A stretch of 64,000 nt of DNA, taken from contig JBDRAL010000013.1 of the NCBI GenBank assembly GCA_039793685.1, positions 85,591 through 149,590 on the forward strand, given 5' to 3'. Positions 9,162 to 18,316 of the stretch are shown here, piece by piece (positions within the stretch are counted from its first letter, which is position 1; every line of letters begins with the position of its first letter). Below the pieces are notes generated by a model that was not told where the DNA came from, made no database searches, and saw nothing but the letters and a program-made list of their open reading frames with translations. This DNA comes from JAAFHI01 sp039793685. GTDB taxonomy: Bacteria > Acidobacteriota > Blastocatellia > Chloracidobacteriales > Chloracidobacteriaceae. A program made the position numbers and the translations under genes.

Positions 9162-9441
9162 GAGTTATAAATTATGAATTATGAGTTATGAATTATGAGT
9201 TTTTTGAATTCGCCGAGTTTGGCGGGCAGGAAATCCGTTTCAGGATTGACGGCCCGTGCAGGCGGGTGGCATTCGTTCACCGGATAACGGTCGCCGGTCA
9301 TCGTTTTCTTCAGCCGGAGCGGAACTTCAAATGCAGTCCGAGGCAACAAAAGCGAAAATCACCTGGTTATTTGCGGGACGAACGGTTCGAAGCTATCCAA
9401 CACTCATAATTCATAACTCATAATTCATAATTCATAACTCC
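9162..9441. repeat. MITE-like element: TTATGAA/TTATGAG heptamer arms around about 195 bp of unique DNA
   Basis: The left arm (9162-9205) is ATTATGA-type 7-mers repeated about six times. The right arm (9401-9441) carries the inverted units TTCATAA and CTCATAA. The interior (9206-9400) shows no credible gene. The element exactly fills the gap between the cheB start and the cheA stop. No target-site duplication could be recognised by eye. Confidence 0.8.
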
Positions 9442-9445
9442 CCCC

Positions 9446-12400
9446 TCATCCTTTCTGGCGGATCAGCCGCCGGATGACGCCAAGCAGAATTTCGTCCTGA
9501 TACGGCTTGACCAGATATTCCGAAACGCCAAGGTTGAACGCCTTCTGGCGGTGCTGCTCGCCCGCCCGCGACGTGATCATCACGACCGGGATGTGGCGGA
9601 ACGTTTCCTGCGACTGGAGGGTCGAAACCAGTTCGTAACCGTCCATGCGGGGCATTTCCACATCGGAGAGGATGATGTCGGGCAGCCGCGCGGCGTTCTG
9701 GATGAGTTCGAGCGCCTCGACACCGTCCTTGGCGGCAATCGGGTTAAACCCGGCGTTTTTCATCAGATTCGAAACCACCCGGCGGACGCTCACCGAATCG
9801 TCCACAACGAGGACGTCGAGTGTCTCGCGCGCGGGCGCGGGTGCGCGCTGGATGCGCTCGGCCCGTCCGGGCGATTCGCGGATGAGTTCGGGCATGTTGA
9901 GAATGAGGACCACGCCGCCGTCCCCGGTGAGCGTCGCGCCGGATACGCCGTGAACGCGCCGCAGCAACGTGCCGAGGTTTTTCACCACGACCTCACGGGC
10001 TTCGAGGACGTCGTCCACCATCACGGCGTAAAGCTTGCCCTCGATGGTGATGACCACCACCGGCTGGCGGCTTTCGGCGTCGAGCATCGAGGTCTGACGA
10101 CCGCCGAGCGCTTTCGACAGGTTCACCAGCGGTAAAACCTTGCCCCCGATGGTGACAACCGGGTCGTTGCCGACCTTGCCGACCATGTCGGAATCGACGC
10201 GCAGAATCTGCGACACGCCCGCGAATGGAATCGCGTAGGTTTCGCCCGCCGCCCTGACCAGCAGCACGCGGGCGACGGCGAGCGTCATCGGAAGGCGAAT
10301 GATGAAGGCCGTTCCGCGTCCCGGCACCGACTGGACGGTGACTGTTCCCTTGAGTTTGGTCACGGTCGTCTTGACCACGTCCATGCCGACGCCGCGTCCG
10401 GAGATTTCGCTCACCTCCCGCGCCGTACTGAAACCGGGGGCAAAGATGTACTGAATGAGTTCGTCGTCACCCATCACGGCGGCTTCCGTGTCACTCGCCA
10501 GCCCCTGCCCGACGACCTTGGCCCGGATGCGCTCGATGTCCAGCCCGCCCCCGTCGTCGCGGACCTCGATGACGATCTGGGTGGATTCCTGATACGCGAG
10601 CATCCGGATCTGACCGCGCTCCGGCTTGCCGAAGGTGCGCCGGATGTTCGGCGGCTCAATGCCGTGGTCCACCGCGTTGCGCAGGATGTGCAGCAGCGGG
10701 TCGGCCATTTCCTCAACCACGGTCTTGTCGAGTTCGACGTCTTCCCCGATGACCGAGAAATCGACCAGCTTGCCTTTGGCGGTCGCCGTCACGCGGACCG
10801 TCCGGTCGAGCCGTGCGGTGAGCGTCCCGACGGGAAGCATGCGCAGCCGCAGGAGCTTGTCCTGCACGTCGCTCGTCAGGCGGCCGAGCTGGGTGAGGAC
10901 GCTGTCGAAGTCGGCAATCGAACCGCCGAGTTCCGAGCCGATGGCGTTGATGTCGGTCGCGGTTTCCGACAGTTCGCGCGACAGCAGATGAAGATCGGTG
11001 TAGCGGTCGAATTCGAGCGCGTCGAATTCCATCATCCGGGTTGCTTTCACATGCAGTTTCGGCGCCTGCGGAAGCGTACCGGTCGGAAGCGCGGCGAGCG
11101 AGGCAAGATTCATTCCGCCGAGTCCGGCGACTTCGAGCTGGGTTTCGAGCTTGCCCGCGACGCTGCGCAGACGGGCGAGACTCAGGTTGAGTTCGTCCAC
11201 TTCCTGAATCAGGTTGCGGAAATACTGCTCGAAGGTGGTCCGGTTGACGATCAGTTCGCTGACCATCTTGACCACATCGTCGAGCCGTTCGATGGGAACG
11301 CGGATGACCTGACCCGACCGGGCTTTCGGCACGGCGGCCGCGCTCCGGGCGCGGGCGGAAAGGAAACCGGTCGAACCCAGTTCAAACGACGTCTCGCCAG
11401 TGGTTTCCATCGAATCGGTCGGTCCGGCGGCGGCTTCCTCGTCGAAGGACTCAAGAACGCTGGTCGGGAGCTGCACGGCGGGCTGTGGTGTCCCGAGAAT
11501 CCGGTCGTACTGCTGATACAACCCCGGGAGTTCCTCGCGCAGACGGTGCGTGCCGCCGCCGTGAACGAGGTCTTCCAGCACATCGGCGGTCGAAAAGAAC
11601 AGGGCGAGGGTCGGCTGGGTGACAAGCAGACTGCCGTCCACCACCCGGTCAAACACGTCCTCCATCCGGTGCGCCAGCCGGCTCACACTCTTGAGGCCGA
11701 CCATTCCGGCGGAGCCTTTGAGCGTGTGGACGCTCCGGCGAATGTCGAGAATCGCCGCGCTGTCTTTCGGATCGGCTTCGAGGTCGCGCAGACGACGGAA
11801 AATCGTCTGCATGTGTTCCTCGGCTTCGATGGAAAAGACTTCCAGAAATTCCGGATCGACTTCGTCGGCGACAATCGAGGAAAAGGAGTCGGTGACGGAT
11901 GGTCCCGCCGCCACCGCCGGGGAAGCCGCTGGCGCAAACTGTTCGAACCGGTCGAAGGACTGCGACAGTTCAGCGAGGTTTGACCGAAGCGTGTCCGACC
12001 GGTCGCCTTTTAAAAGGTCCTGAAGGGCGTCGGAAGCGCGGAACAGGGTCGTCATCACCTCCCGGTCGAGCGCGAGGCCCCCGTCCTTGAACCGGTCGAA
12101 CAGGTCTTCCATCCGGTGCGCGATGCGGCTGATGCCCCGGAAACCGACCATCCCCGCCGCCCCCTTGAGCGTGTGGACGCTGCGGCGGATTTCTTCCGCC
12201 GCCTGCCGGTCGGCCGGGTCGCGGTCAAGAACGCGCAGTTGCCGCGAGACGACTTCAAGATGCTCCTCGGCCTCCATCATGAAGGCTTCGAGCAGTTCCG
12301 GGTCGGCGTCGCTGATTTCCGCCGCCGAGATGTCCGCCGCGGCGGCAATTTCCCCGCTCGACTGAACATCCACGGTCGTTCGCAGCATCGCTTCCGGATC

Positions 12401-13396
12401 GGAGGTTTCACCGGCCACCGCCACAACCGTCTGGAGCATGGCTTCCGAGGCGGGCGGAGCCGCCGGAAGGGCCGACAGGGCCTCGATGTTCTTCCATCGG
12501 CCGTAAAGATTTCCGACCAGCCCAAGCGGCGGATCATCCCCGTTCAGGCGGAGCAACCGACCGATGAGGTCGGCGGTTTCAACATACAATTCCGAAATTT
12601 CGGGCGACCACGGGAGCTTTTCGGAAACCACGCGCTCGGCGGTGCTTTCCATCATCGAGGCGAGACGGTTGACGGCCTGAAAACCGACCATCCCCGCCGC
12701 GCCCTTGAGCGTATGGGATGCCCGGCGAATTTCCTCGAACGTCAGCCGGCGACGCGAAGGCTCGGTGTCCGCTGCCTTTTCCTTCACGATGACGAGATAG
12801 CCTTCGGACTCCTCGCGGAAGGCGTCGAGCAGTTCCTCGTCGGCATCCAGCGGCTGAATCGTCACCCCGCCGCGCGAATCGAGGTGATGCGCCATCGGAG
12901 CGGGAGGCGGCATCGGCGGGACGTTCGCCACCTGTACCGTCAGCAATGAAAGATCGGCGGAAGCCGTCAAAACGTCGCGTATCGCCCCGTCGTCGCCCGA
13001 TTCGGGCAGATTTCGCAACCGGCGGAAACGGGCCACGACCGATTCCACCAGCGGACGCTCGCGCAACGACCCGGAAAGCAGCGCCTCCAGGTAACTTTCA
13101 ATCTGGACGATGGTGTGAACGAGCGCGCCGACCGCGTCGGGCGTGGGCGGCAACACGCCCTCCATGATTTCTTCGACCACTTCCTCGGCAAAGTAGGAAA
13201 TGTGACTCAACGCCGCCAGTCCGACCATCGAGGCCGCGCCCTTAGTACTGTGAAAGACCCGGTGCGCGTCACGCAGCCGTTCCACGTCGGACAAATCCGC
13301 CTTGAAAGTTTCGATGGAATCCACCGCGAGCGGCAGATTTCCACGGACTTCCTCGACGAATCCGATCAGTACGTCACGATCAATGTTTCCGAACAC
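9446..13396 (-). CDS. cheA: Hybrid chemotaxis histidine kinase CheA/PilL-like with four Hpt domains and a C-terminal receiver
   Basis: 1316 residues. Four Hpt domains carry phosphorylatable histidines at His49 (FHSTKG), His228 (SHTLKG), His408 (VHTLKG) and His557 (VHTLKG). A dimerisation helix (about 695-860) is followed by the HATPase: N-box HILRNAVDHG (903-912), G1 VRDDGGGLD, G2 GRGVGMDVVK. A CheW-like domain (about 1035-1170) and a receiver (1193-1316) with phosphoacceptor Asp1245 (LSDVEMPRMDG) and Lys1297 complete it. Multiple Hpt domains and a fused receiver are typical of ChpA/PilL kinases of twitching-type systems. It phosphorylates the separate CheY and CheB of this cluster and perhaps its own receiver as a phosphate sink. 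Confidence 0.96.
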   Translation of the reverse strand: MFGNIDRDVLIGFVEEVRGNLPLAVDSIETFKADLSDVERLRDAHRVFHSTKGAASMVGLAALSHISYFAEEVVEEIMEGVLPPTPDAVGALVHTIVQIESYLEALLSGSLRERPLVESVVARFRRLRNLPESGDDGAIRDVLTASADLSLLTVQVANVPPMPPPAPMAHHLDSRGGVTIQPLDADEELLDAFREESEGYLVIVKEKAADTEPSRRRLTFEEIRRASHTLKGAAGMVGFQAVNRLASMMESTAERVVSEKLPWSPEISELYVETADLIGRLLRLNGDDPPLGLVGNLYGRWKNIEALSALPAAPPASEAMLQTVVAVAGETSDPEAMLRTTVDVQSSGEIAAAADISAAEISDADPELLEAFMMEAEEHLEVVSRQLRVLDRDPADRQAAEEIRRSVHTLKGAAGMVGFRGISRIAHRMEDLFDRFKDGGLALDREVMTTLFRASDALQDLLKGDRSDTLRSNLAELSQSFDRFEQFAPAASPAVAAGPSVTDSFSSIVADEVDPEFLEVFSIEAEEHMQTIFRRLRDLEADPKDSAAILDIRRSVHTLKGSAGMVGLKSVSRLAHRMEDVFDRVVDGSLLVTQPTLALFFSTADVLEDLVHGGGTHRLREELPGLYQQYDRILGTPQPAVQLPTSVLESFDEEAAAGPTDSMETTGETSFELGSTGFLSARARSAAAVPKARSGQVIRVPIERLDDVVKMVSELIVNRTTFEQYFRNLIQEVDELNLSLARLRSVAGKLETQLEVAGLGGMNLASLAALPTGTLPQAPKLHVKATRMMEFDALEFDRYTDLHLLSRELSETATDINAIGSELGGSIADFDSVLTQLGRLTSDVQDKLLRLRMLPVGTLTARLDRTVRVTATAKGKLVDFSVIGEDVELDKTVVEEMADPLLHILRNAVDHGIEPPNIRRTFGKPERGQIRMLAYQESTQIVIEVRDDGGGLDIERIRAKVVGQGLASDTEAAVMGDDELIQYIFAPGFSTAREVSEISGRGVGMDVVKTTVTKLKGTVTVQSVPGRGTAFIIRLPMTLAVARVLLVRAAGETYAIPFAGVSQILRVDSDMVGKVGNDPVVTIGGKVLPLVNLSKALGGRQTSMLDAESRQPVVVITIEGKLYAVMVDDVLEAREVVVKNLGTLLRRVHGVSGATLTGDGGVVLILNMPELIRESPGRAERIQRAPAPARETLDVLVVDDSVSVRRVVSNLMKNAGFNPIAAKDGVEALELIQNAARLPDIILSDVEMPRMDGYELVSTLQSQETFRHIPVVMITSRAGEQHRQKAFNLGVSEYLVKPYQDEILLGVIRRLIRQKG

Positions 13397-13410
13397 GGCA
13401 GTTTCCTCGA

Positions 13411-13633
13411 AAGCAGTAGCCAGTGGTCAGTGGCCAGCAGTCAGTGGCCAGCAGCCAGTGGTTAGCAGTCAGTAAAAACGAAATTCGATAAAGATCGCAT
13501 AAAGAAGAACTTAAAAAACCGTTATCGGCTTCCACCCGGCCTGAAAGGCCCACGAACCGCCAACCACTCGCCGCTGTCCGCTCACGACTATCTGCTCACT
13601 GCTGGCCACTGGCGGCTGACCACTGGCTACTGG
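13411..13633. repeat. Inverted heptamer-repeat element (CAGTGGC/CAGCAGT family) between cheA and cheR
   Basis: The left arm (13411-13473) is made of CCAGTGG-, TCAGTGG- and CCAGCAG-type units. The right arm (about 13565-13633) carries their complements, such as CACTGGC and TGACCAC. About 90 bp of unique sequence separates them. The right arm runs into the last codons of cheR, and the cheR TAG stop lies inside it. Confidence 0.78.
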
Positions 13634-14538
13634 CTTCGCCGGTACGCCAGCACATTTTCAAATCGTTCCGGGACCAGCCACGGCACCCGCAATCCAACGA
13701 TTTCGCCCGGCGCGAACAGCAGGTGGCCACCGATGGCGAGCCGCCGACCGAGGCTGGCGGCAATCTCGGGTCGCCGCTCCGGCGCAAAGTAAATCAGCAC
13801 GTTCTGACAAAAGATCATGTCCTGCGGGGTCAGCGGGAATGTGCCGTCCTCCAGCAGATTGAACCATTCGAACCGGGTGACGGCCCGGAGGTCTTCGGTG
13901 ACGCGAAAGTGCGGCGTGCCGTTTTCCGAAATTTCCTCGGTCAGAAACCGTTTCGCGGCCTCGGGCGGCATGCTCCGGAGCGAAAACTGACGGTACCGGC
14001 CCTCGCGCGCCCGCTCCAGCACGCTCCGGCTGATGTCCGTCCCGATGACCGACAACTGCCACAGGTGCGAGTCGGTCAGTTCCCGCATGACCATCGCCAG
14101 GGAGTAGGCTTCCTCTCCCGTCGCGCAACAGGCGCTCCAGGCGTTGAGGTAGAGCCGCTTCAACCGACGCCGTTCCTCGATGACGGGTGGCAGGATTTCC
14201 CGCCGAAGGGCATCGAAGGACGGCTGGTGACGAAAAAAATACGTCTCGTGGTTGACCAGCCGCTCGACGATTCGATCCCACTCGCGCGGGCCGCCGGCTG
14301 TCTCGGTCACAAACCGGTAAAGCTCGGCGTATCCCGCAATCCCCCGCTCCCGCATCGTCTCCCAGAGCGCCCGCTGAAGCTGTCGGCGGCGCGACTCCCC
14401 GAAAACCAGCCCGGCGCGTTCCTCGACCAGCTTTTCCCAGGCGTCAAGGAGCGGCGGTTCGAGCGGGGGCAGTACGGGCGGCTGAAATATGCCGCCCCCA
14501 GCTTCTCCGCCCGATTTTTCTTCCCGTTCAGACGGCAT
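13627..14538 (-). CDS. cheR: Chemotaxis protein methyltransferase CheR
   Basis: 303 residues from the ATG at 14538 (an upstream TTG at 14559 is possible). The all-alpha N-domain runs about 30-90 (EERAGLVFGESRRRQLQRAL) and contains ETYFFRHQPSFDAL. The SAM-binding Rossmann domain follows, with NAWSACCATGEEAYSLAMVM, GTDISRSVLERAREGRY and the late motif FCQNVLIYFAPERR. It methylates MCP glutamates using SAM. The gene sits between cheA and the MCP gene. Its last codons overlap a heptamer repeat, so the C-terminal tail RRSQ may be repeat-derived. Confidence 0.94.
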   Translation of the reverse strand: MPSEREEKSGGEAGGGIFQPPVLPPLEPPLLDAWEKLVEERAGLVFGESRRRQLQRALWETMRERGIAGYAELYRFVTETAGGPREWDRIVERLVNHETYFFRHQPSFDALRREILPPVIEERRRLKRLYLNAWSACCATGEEAYSLAMVMRELTDSHLWQLSVIGTDISRSVLERAREGRYRQFSLRSMPPEAAKRFLTEEISENGTPHFRVTEDLRAVTRFEWFNLLEDGTFPLTPQDMIFCQNVLIYFAPERRPEIAASLGRRLAIGGHLLFAPGEIVGLRVPWLVPERFENVLAYRRSQ

Positions 14539-14566
14539 GAACTGGTTTCTTACCCGCAATTCAATA

Positions 14567-14752
14567 TCTTCCGCTCGCGGACCCCGGATTTCCGTTCGAA
14601 GACCTCGGATTCCCGCTCGCGGACCTCGGATTTCGCTCGAAGACTCGCTTTATCCGAGGCTAACGATATGTCGCCCGCTCCGCGGGCTTCAAACCATTCC
14701 ACGAACCACTCACTACTAACTGCTAACTGCTGACGACTAACTACTGCTCAGT
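14567..14752. repeat. 21-nt direct repeats plus heptamer tract between cheR and the MCP gene
   Basis: 14567-14642 holds about three and a half copies of a 21-nt unit (three heptamers: CGCTCGC, GGACCTC, GGATTTC with variants). 14705-14752 is a second tract of ACTGCTA/ACTACTA-type heptamers that reaches the MCP stop codon. Unlike the other elements, no inverted partner arms were seen. Confidence 0.65.
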
Positions 14753-16958
14753 ACCGTTTGCCGTTCTCAGGCAGTTTGAAGGTACTCACCGATGACCGCA
14801 GGTTGTCGGTCAGGTCAGAGAGGTTGCGGATGGACACCGAAGCCTGTTTCGTCCCGGCGGCGGTCTGCTGGATGACCTCCGAGATTTCGTTCATGGCCTT
14901 GGCGATGGATTCCGAACCGCGCGCCTGCTGTCTGGAAGAAAGCGAGATGTTCTGAATGAGTTCGGCGAGCTTGTTCGACACGCCCTCGATTTCGGCCAGC
15001 GCCACTTCGGCCTCGTTGGCGAGGTTCGAACCGACGACCACTTCGCGGGTCATCGTTTCCATCGCCGCGACGGCTTCGTTGGTTTCGCTCTGGACCGACT
15101 TGATCAGCGTGCCGATGCGCTTGGTGGCTTCCGCCGACCGTTCGGCGAGGCGTTCGACTTCGCCCGCGACCACCGCGAATCCGCGTCCCGCGTCGCCGGC
15201 CATCGCCGCCTGAATCGAGGCGTTGAGGGCGAGAATGCTCGTCCGGTCGGCGATGTCGCCGATGAGCTGGACGATTTCACCGATTTCCTGCGAGCTTTCG
15301 CCGAGCCGCTTGATGCGCTTGGCCGATTCCTGCACCTGCTGGCGGATGGCGTTCATGCCCTCGATGGTCTTGCCCACCGCCTGCGTCCCCTGCCGGGCAT
15401 TGGCACGGGCCTGATCGGCGACCGTGGCCGACAGCGCGGCATTTTCCGAAACCTGTTGAATTGAAACGGTCATTTCGTCGATGGCCGCCGACGTTTCGAG
15501 AACCTGCTGGGCCTGGGTTTCGCTGCCCCGCGCGAGGTTTTCGGCGGTGGCCTGAATTTCGGCGGCGGATGACCCCACCTGGATGCTCGTTTCCTGTACG
15601 TTGCCGATGACCTTCCGCAATTCCTCGATCATGAAGTTGAACGAGTCGGCGATGGCCCCGGTCATATCCGCGGTGACTTCGGCTTCGACCGTCAGGTCGC
15701 CCTGGGCCACGTCGGAAACTTCCATCAGCAGCTTTTGTACGCCCGCCTGGATGCGGTCGCGTTCATCGCGTGACTGGATGAGGCCGAGGGTGCTGTCGAG
15801 CAGCGCATTCAAACCGTTGGCGAGGCGACCGAGTTCGTCCGAGCCCATGACCGTCGCACGGGCGCTGAAGTTTTCGGATTCGACCGCCTGGAAGACCCTC
15901 CGCATATCGACGATCTGGTTCGTGATGAGCCGCGAGATGAGGAAGCTGAACGCCACCGCGATAAAGAAGAAGAGAACCACGACGACGAGGTTGGTGGTGC
16001 GCTGGCCCGAGTAGGTGTCAACGCGCTTCTGAAGCAGGCTGGTCAACTTCGTGAGCGCCGTTTCGTAGAAACTCGCCATTTCCCGCTGGGCCTTCTGCCC
16101 CTCGGAGAAATAGGCGTTCGGGTCGACTTCGATCTTTTCCGCCTTGATGACTTTCTGGTCGGTTTGCGCGGTCAGCGCCAGCACCGTGTTCTGAAACTGG
16201 GTTGCCTTGGGCGCGATGTCCTTTTCGTCATCCTTGTTGGAAACCCAGCCCTTCCCGCCGGTCCCGATTCCGGCCAGCATCCCCGAGATGTCGGTTTCGA
16301 GCCGGGTCTTCTGGGCGGAAATGCCGAACTTGGTTTCAGGCGTAATCTGCTTGGTCTGCGCCACCGCCGTCGATTGCCCGTAAAGCTGGCTCAGAGCCAC
16401 CGCCGCGTCGGGCAGCTTGATGGTCGTCGCGTCCATCAGGTAGTAGGTGTCGAGATCGGGGTCGAGCGTCAGGTTCGAGTTGTCGGCGACTTTGGTGATC
16501 AAATCGCCGAGACGGGTAATCAGCTTTTCATGACGATCGGCGATTTCCGCCGACGTACCGTTCAGCGACTGGGCGGCCGTCCACAGGCTCTTTACGTCAT
16601 TGAAAATCGGCGTCGAGCCCAACTGCTGATTGTTCAGGCTGCCGTCCTTGCCGCCGCCATACCGCGCGTCAACGTTGCCGACGTCCCCCAAGCCGGCGTT
16701 GATCGTCTGCTGAAGCGCCGGTAACTCCCCGCGCCGGGCCGGATCGACCGCCAGATTCTTGTGAAGCAGAACGTTGAAATACACCTTGTGGAGCGGCCTG
16801 AGATACTCCGTGCCGTACAATTCCTTTTGGGAAAACTGGATGCTGGTGGTTTTTTCACTGATGTACGAATACAGGGTCACCACCGCCGGAATGGCCATCA
16901 GCCCGACGATCAATGCCAACTTCCAGAACACTTTCAGGTTTGAAAGCAATTTGAACAT
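14748..16958 (-). CDS. Methyl-accepting chemotaxis protein, PilJ-like
   Basis: 736 residues. Transmembrane helix 1 at about 13-35 (LALIVGLMAIPAVVTLYSYIS), a periplasmic sensor of roughly 290 residues, transmembrane helix 2 at about 323-345 (NLVVVVLFFFIAVAFSFLI), HAMP domains, then a coiled-coil signalling domain with hairpin tip LALNASIQAAMAGDAGRGFA. The tip variant NASIQAAMAG, instead of NAAIEAARAG, is characteristic of PilJ-type receptors in twitching-motility systems. The ligand is unknown. A purine-rich site (GAGAGAGGGAG) precedes the ATG at 16958. It feeds the CheA encoded downstream through CheW. Confidence 0.92.
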   Translation of the reverse strand: MFKLLSNLKVFWKLALIVGLMAIPAVVTLYSYISEKTTSIQFSQKELYGTEYLRPLHKVYFNVLLHKNLAVDPARRGELPALQQTINAGLGDVGNVDARYGGGKDGSLNNQQLGSTPIFNDVKSLWTAAQSLNGTSAEIADRHEKLITRLGDLITKVADNSNLTLDPDLDTYYLMDATTIKLPDAAVALSQLYGQSTAVAQTKQITPETKFGISAQKTRLETDISGMLAGIGTGGKGWVSNKDDEKDIAPKATQFQNTVLALTAQTDQKVIKAEKIEVDPNAYFSEGQKAQREMASFYETALTKLTSLLQKRVDTYSGQRTTNLVVVVLFFFIAVAFSFLISRLITNQIVDMRRVFQAVESENFSARATVMGSDELGRLANGLNALLDSTLGLIQSRDERDRIQAGVQKLLMEVSDVAQGDLTVEAEVTADMTGAIADSFNFMIEELRKVIGNVQETSIQVGSSAAEIQATAENLARGSETQAQQVLETSAAIDEMTVSIQQVSENAALSATVADQARANARQGTQAVGKTIEGMNAIRQQVQESAKRIKRLGESSQEIGEIVQLIGDIADRTSILALNASIQAAMAGDAGRGFAVVAGEVERLAERSAEATKRIGTLIKSVQSETNEAVAAMETMTREVVVGSNLANEAEVALAEIEGVSNKLAELIQNISLSSRQQARGSESIAKAMNEISEVIQQTAAGTKQASVSIRNLSDLTDNLRSSVSTFKLPENGKRY

Positions 16959-16993
16959 AGCGCCCGCTCCCTCTCTCGGTGAGTCGATTTATC

Positions 16994-17121
16994 TATTTTT
17001 GATTTTCGATTGAAGATTTTCGATTTTTGAAAACCTGAAAGCCATGACCGAGTGAGCGCCGGCCAGCACGGGCCCCATCACCGGTCTGCAATCGAAAATC
17101 TTCAATCGAAAATCGAAAATC
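16994..17121. repeat. Inverted heptamer-repeat element (GATTTTC/GATTGAA family)
   Basis: The left arm (16994-17031) reads GATTTTC, GATTGAA, GATTTTC, GATTTTT. The right arm (17088-17121) is the complement (ATCGAAA, ATCTTCA). About 55 bp of unique DNA lies between them. It fills the gap between the MCP start and the stop of the upstream cheW gene. Confidence 0.78.
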
Positions 17122-17123
17122 CC

Positions 17124-18236
17124 CTAGTTTTGCGAAAACTGCTGCATTTCGGGAAGCGCCAGGAACGCCTCCACGTCAAGTACGACCGTCAGTTCCGCGC
17201 CCGCCCCGGTCACGCCCTGCGCGAAGTGCGTGACGCGATCTCCCAACGGGGCCGTCGGTGTCAGGACGTCGCCCTCCCCGAGCATTCGCATCCCCGTGAC
17301 GGCATCGACCAGGAGGCCGAGCGAAAACGGCGTCCGTTTCCCCTGTAAAACAATCATGTAGGCGGTGTCGCGCGAGGCGACCGCGCCGTTTCCGAGCATC
17401 AGGCCGAAATCGGCCACCGCGAGGATGTCCCCGCGCAGGTTGGTCACGCCCACGACCCATTCCGGCGTGAACGGCACCGGAGTGGTCCGGACCGACCGGG
17501 TGATTTCCGTAATTCCCTCGATTGGAAAGGCGTACCGCCCGGCGCCATGCAGAAATCCGACGTAGGAGGTCCCCATGACGGTGGACGTTGCGCCGGAGGC
17601 AGCCGGACGCGGCGCGGAAGCGGCTACTTCGGCGTCGATGGTCGCCAGTACACGCTCCAGTCCGGAAGACTCTCCCCGCGACGGAGCAGCGATCGGCGCG
17701 ACCGGGAGCGGGGCCTGTGGAAGCGGTTCGGCGGATTCAGGTTCCGGCGCAAAATCAGCCATATCGAAGACCGGTTCCGGAATATCCGCCATTTCGACGG
17801 GCGGCGATGTCCAGACGGTCGTTTCGGTCACGGTCTCAACGACACGTTCCGCCGTGAGAACTTCAGTCATCATCGGCTCGCCGATGGATTCCCCCGAAAA
17901 CGATGCCGGGTCCCATTCGGGAAGATCCGTCGGGAGTTCCGGAAGGTCCGCCGGACTGGCTTCGAGAACGGGGATTTCCGAAACCGGCTCGACGTCCTCG
18001 CCGCCCTCGAATTCAAGGGAAAAATCGGATGGAGGCATCTCGAACGCCGGAGCATCCACCGCCGTTATGATCGGGGCGCCCGCTTCCTGCTCCGACGCGG
18101 AACCGTCAGGTTCGGGGTCCGCCGGGAATTCACCAAACGCCGCCACCGGATCCCACTCGGGCACTTCGGACGACGTTTCACCCGTTTCCGGCTGCGGTTC
18201 CTCGGACTGGAGCAGATCCTTCTCGTTGGCCGACAT
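17124..18236 (-). CDS. CheW domain protein with long acidic N-terminal extension (PilI-like)
   Basis: 370 residues. The first 200 or so are rich in Glu, Asp, Pro and Ser with no fold (for example LPTDLPEWDPASF repeated in variants with WDPVAAF), and are probably disordered. The CheW domain occupies about 220-365: YVGFLHGAGRYAFPIEGITEI, VPFTPEWVVGVTNLRGDILAVADFG, and DRVTHFAQGV. It couples the MCP to CheA. The extension is unusual for CheW and may hold interaction peptides (the DLPEWDP/PEWDPVAAF motifs recur), which is inference. Confidence 0.87.
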   Translation of the reverse strand: MSANEKDLLQSEEPQPETGETSSEVPEWDPVAAFGEFPADPEPDGSASEQEAGAPIITAVDAPAFEMPPSDFSLEFEGGEDVEPVSEIPVLEASPADLPELPTDLPEWDPASFSGESIGEPMMTEVLTAERVVETVTETTVWTSPPVEMADIPEPVFDMADFAPEPESAEPLPQAPLPVAPIAAPSRGESSGLERVLATIDAEVAASAPRPAASGATSTVMGTSYVGFLHGAGRYAFPIEGITEITRSVRTTPVPFTPEWVVGVTNLRGDILAVADFGLMLGNGAVASRDTAYMIVLQGKRTPFSLGLLVDAVTGMRMLGEGDVLTPTAPLGDRVTHFAQGVTGAGAELTVVLDVEAFLALPEMQQFSQN

Positions 18237-18316
18237 AGGTCACGATCCACGTTCGGTGAAGGTTGAAGTTGCCGGAACGTCCGCTTCGGAGGAAAGAGAC
18301 GTTCCGGACCGGCGCA

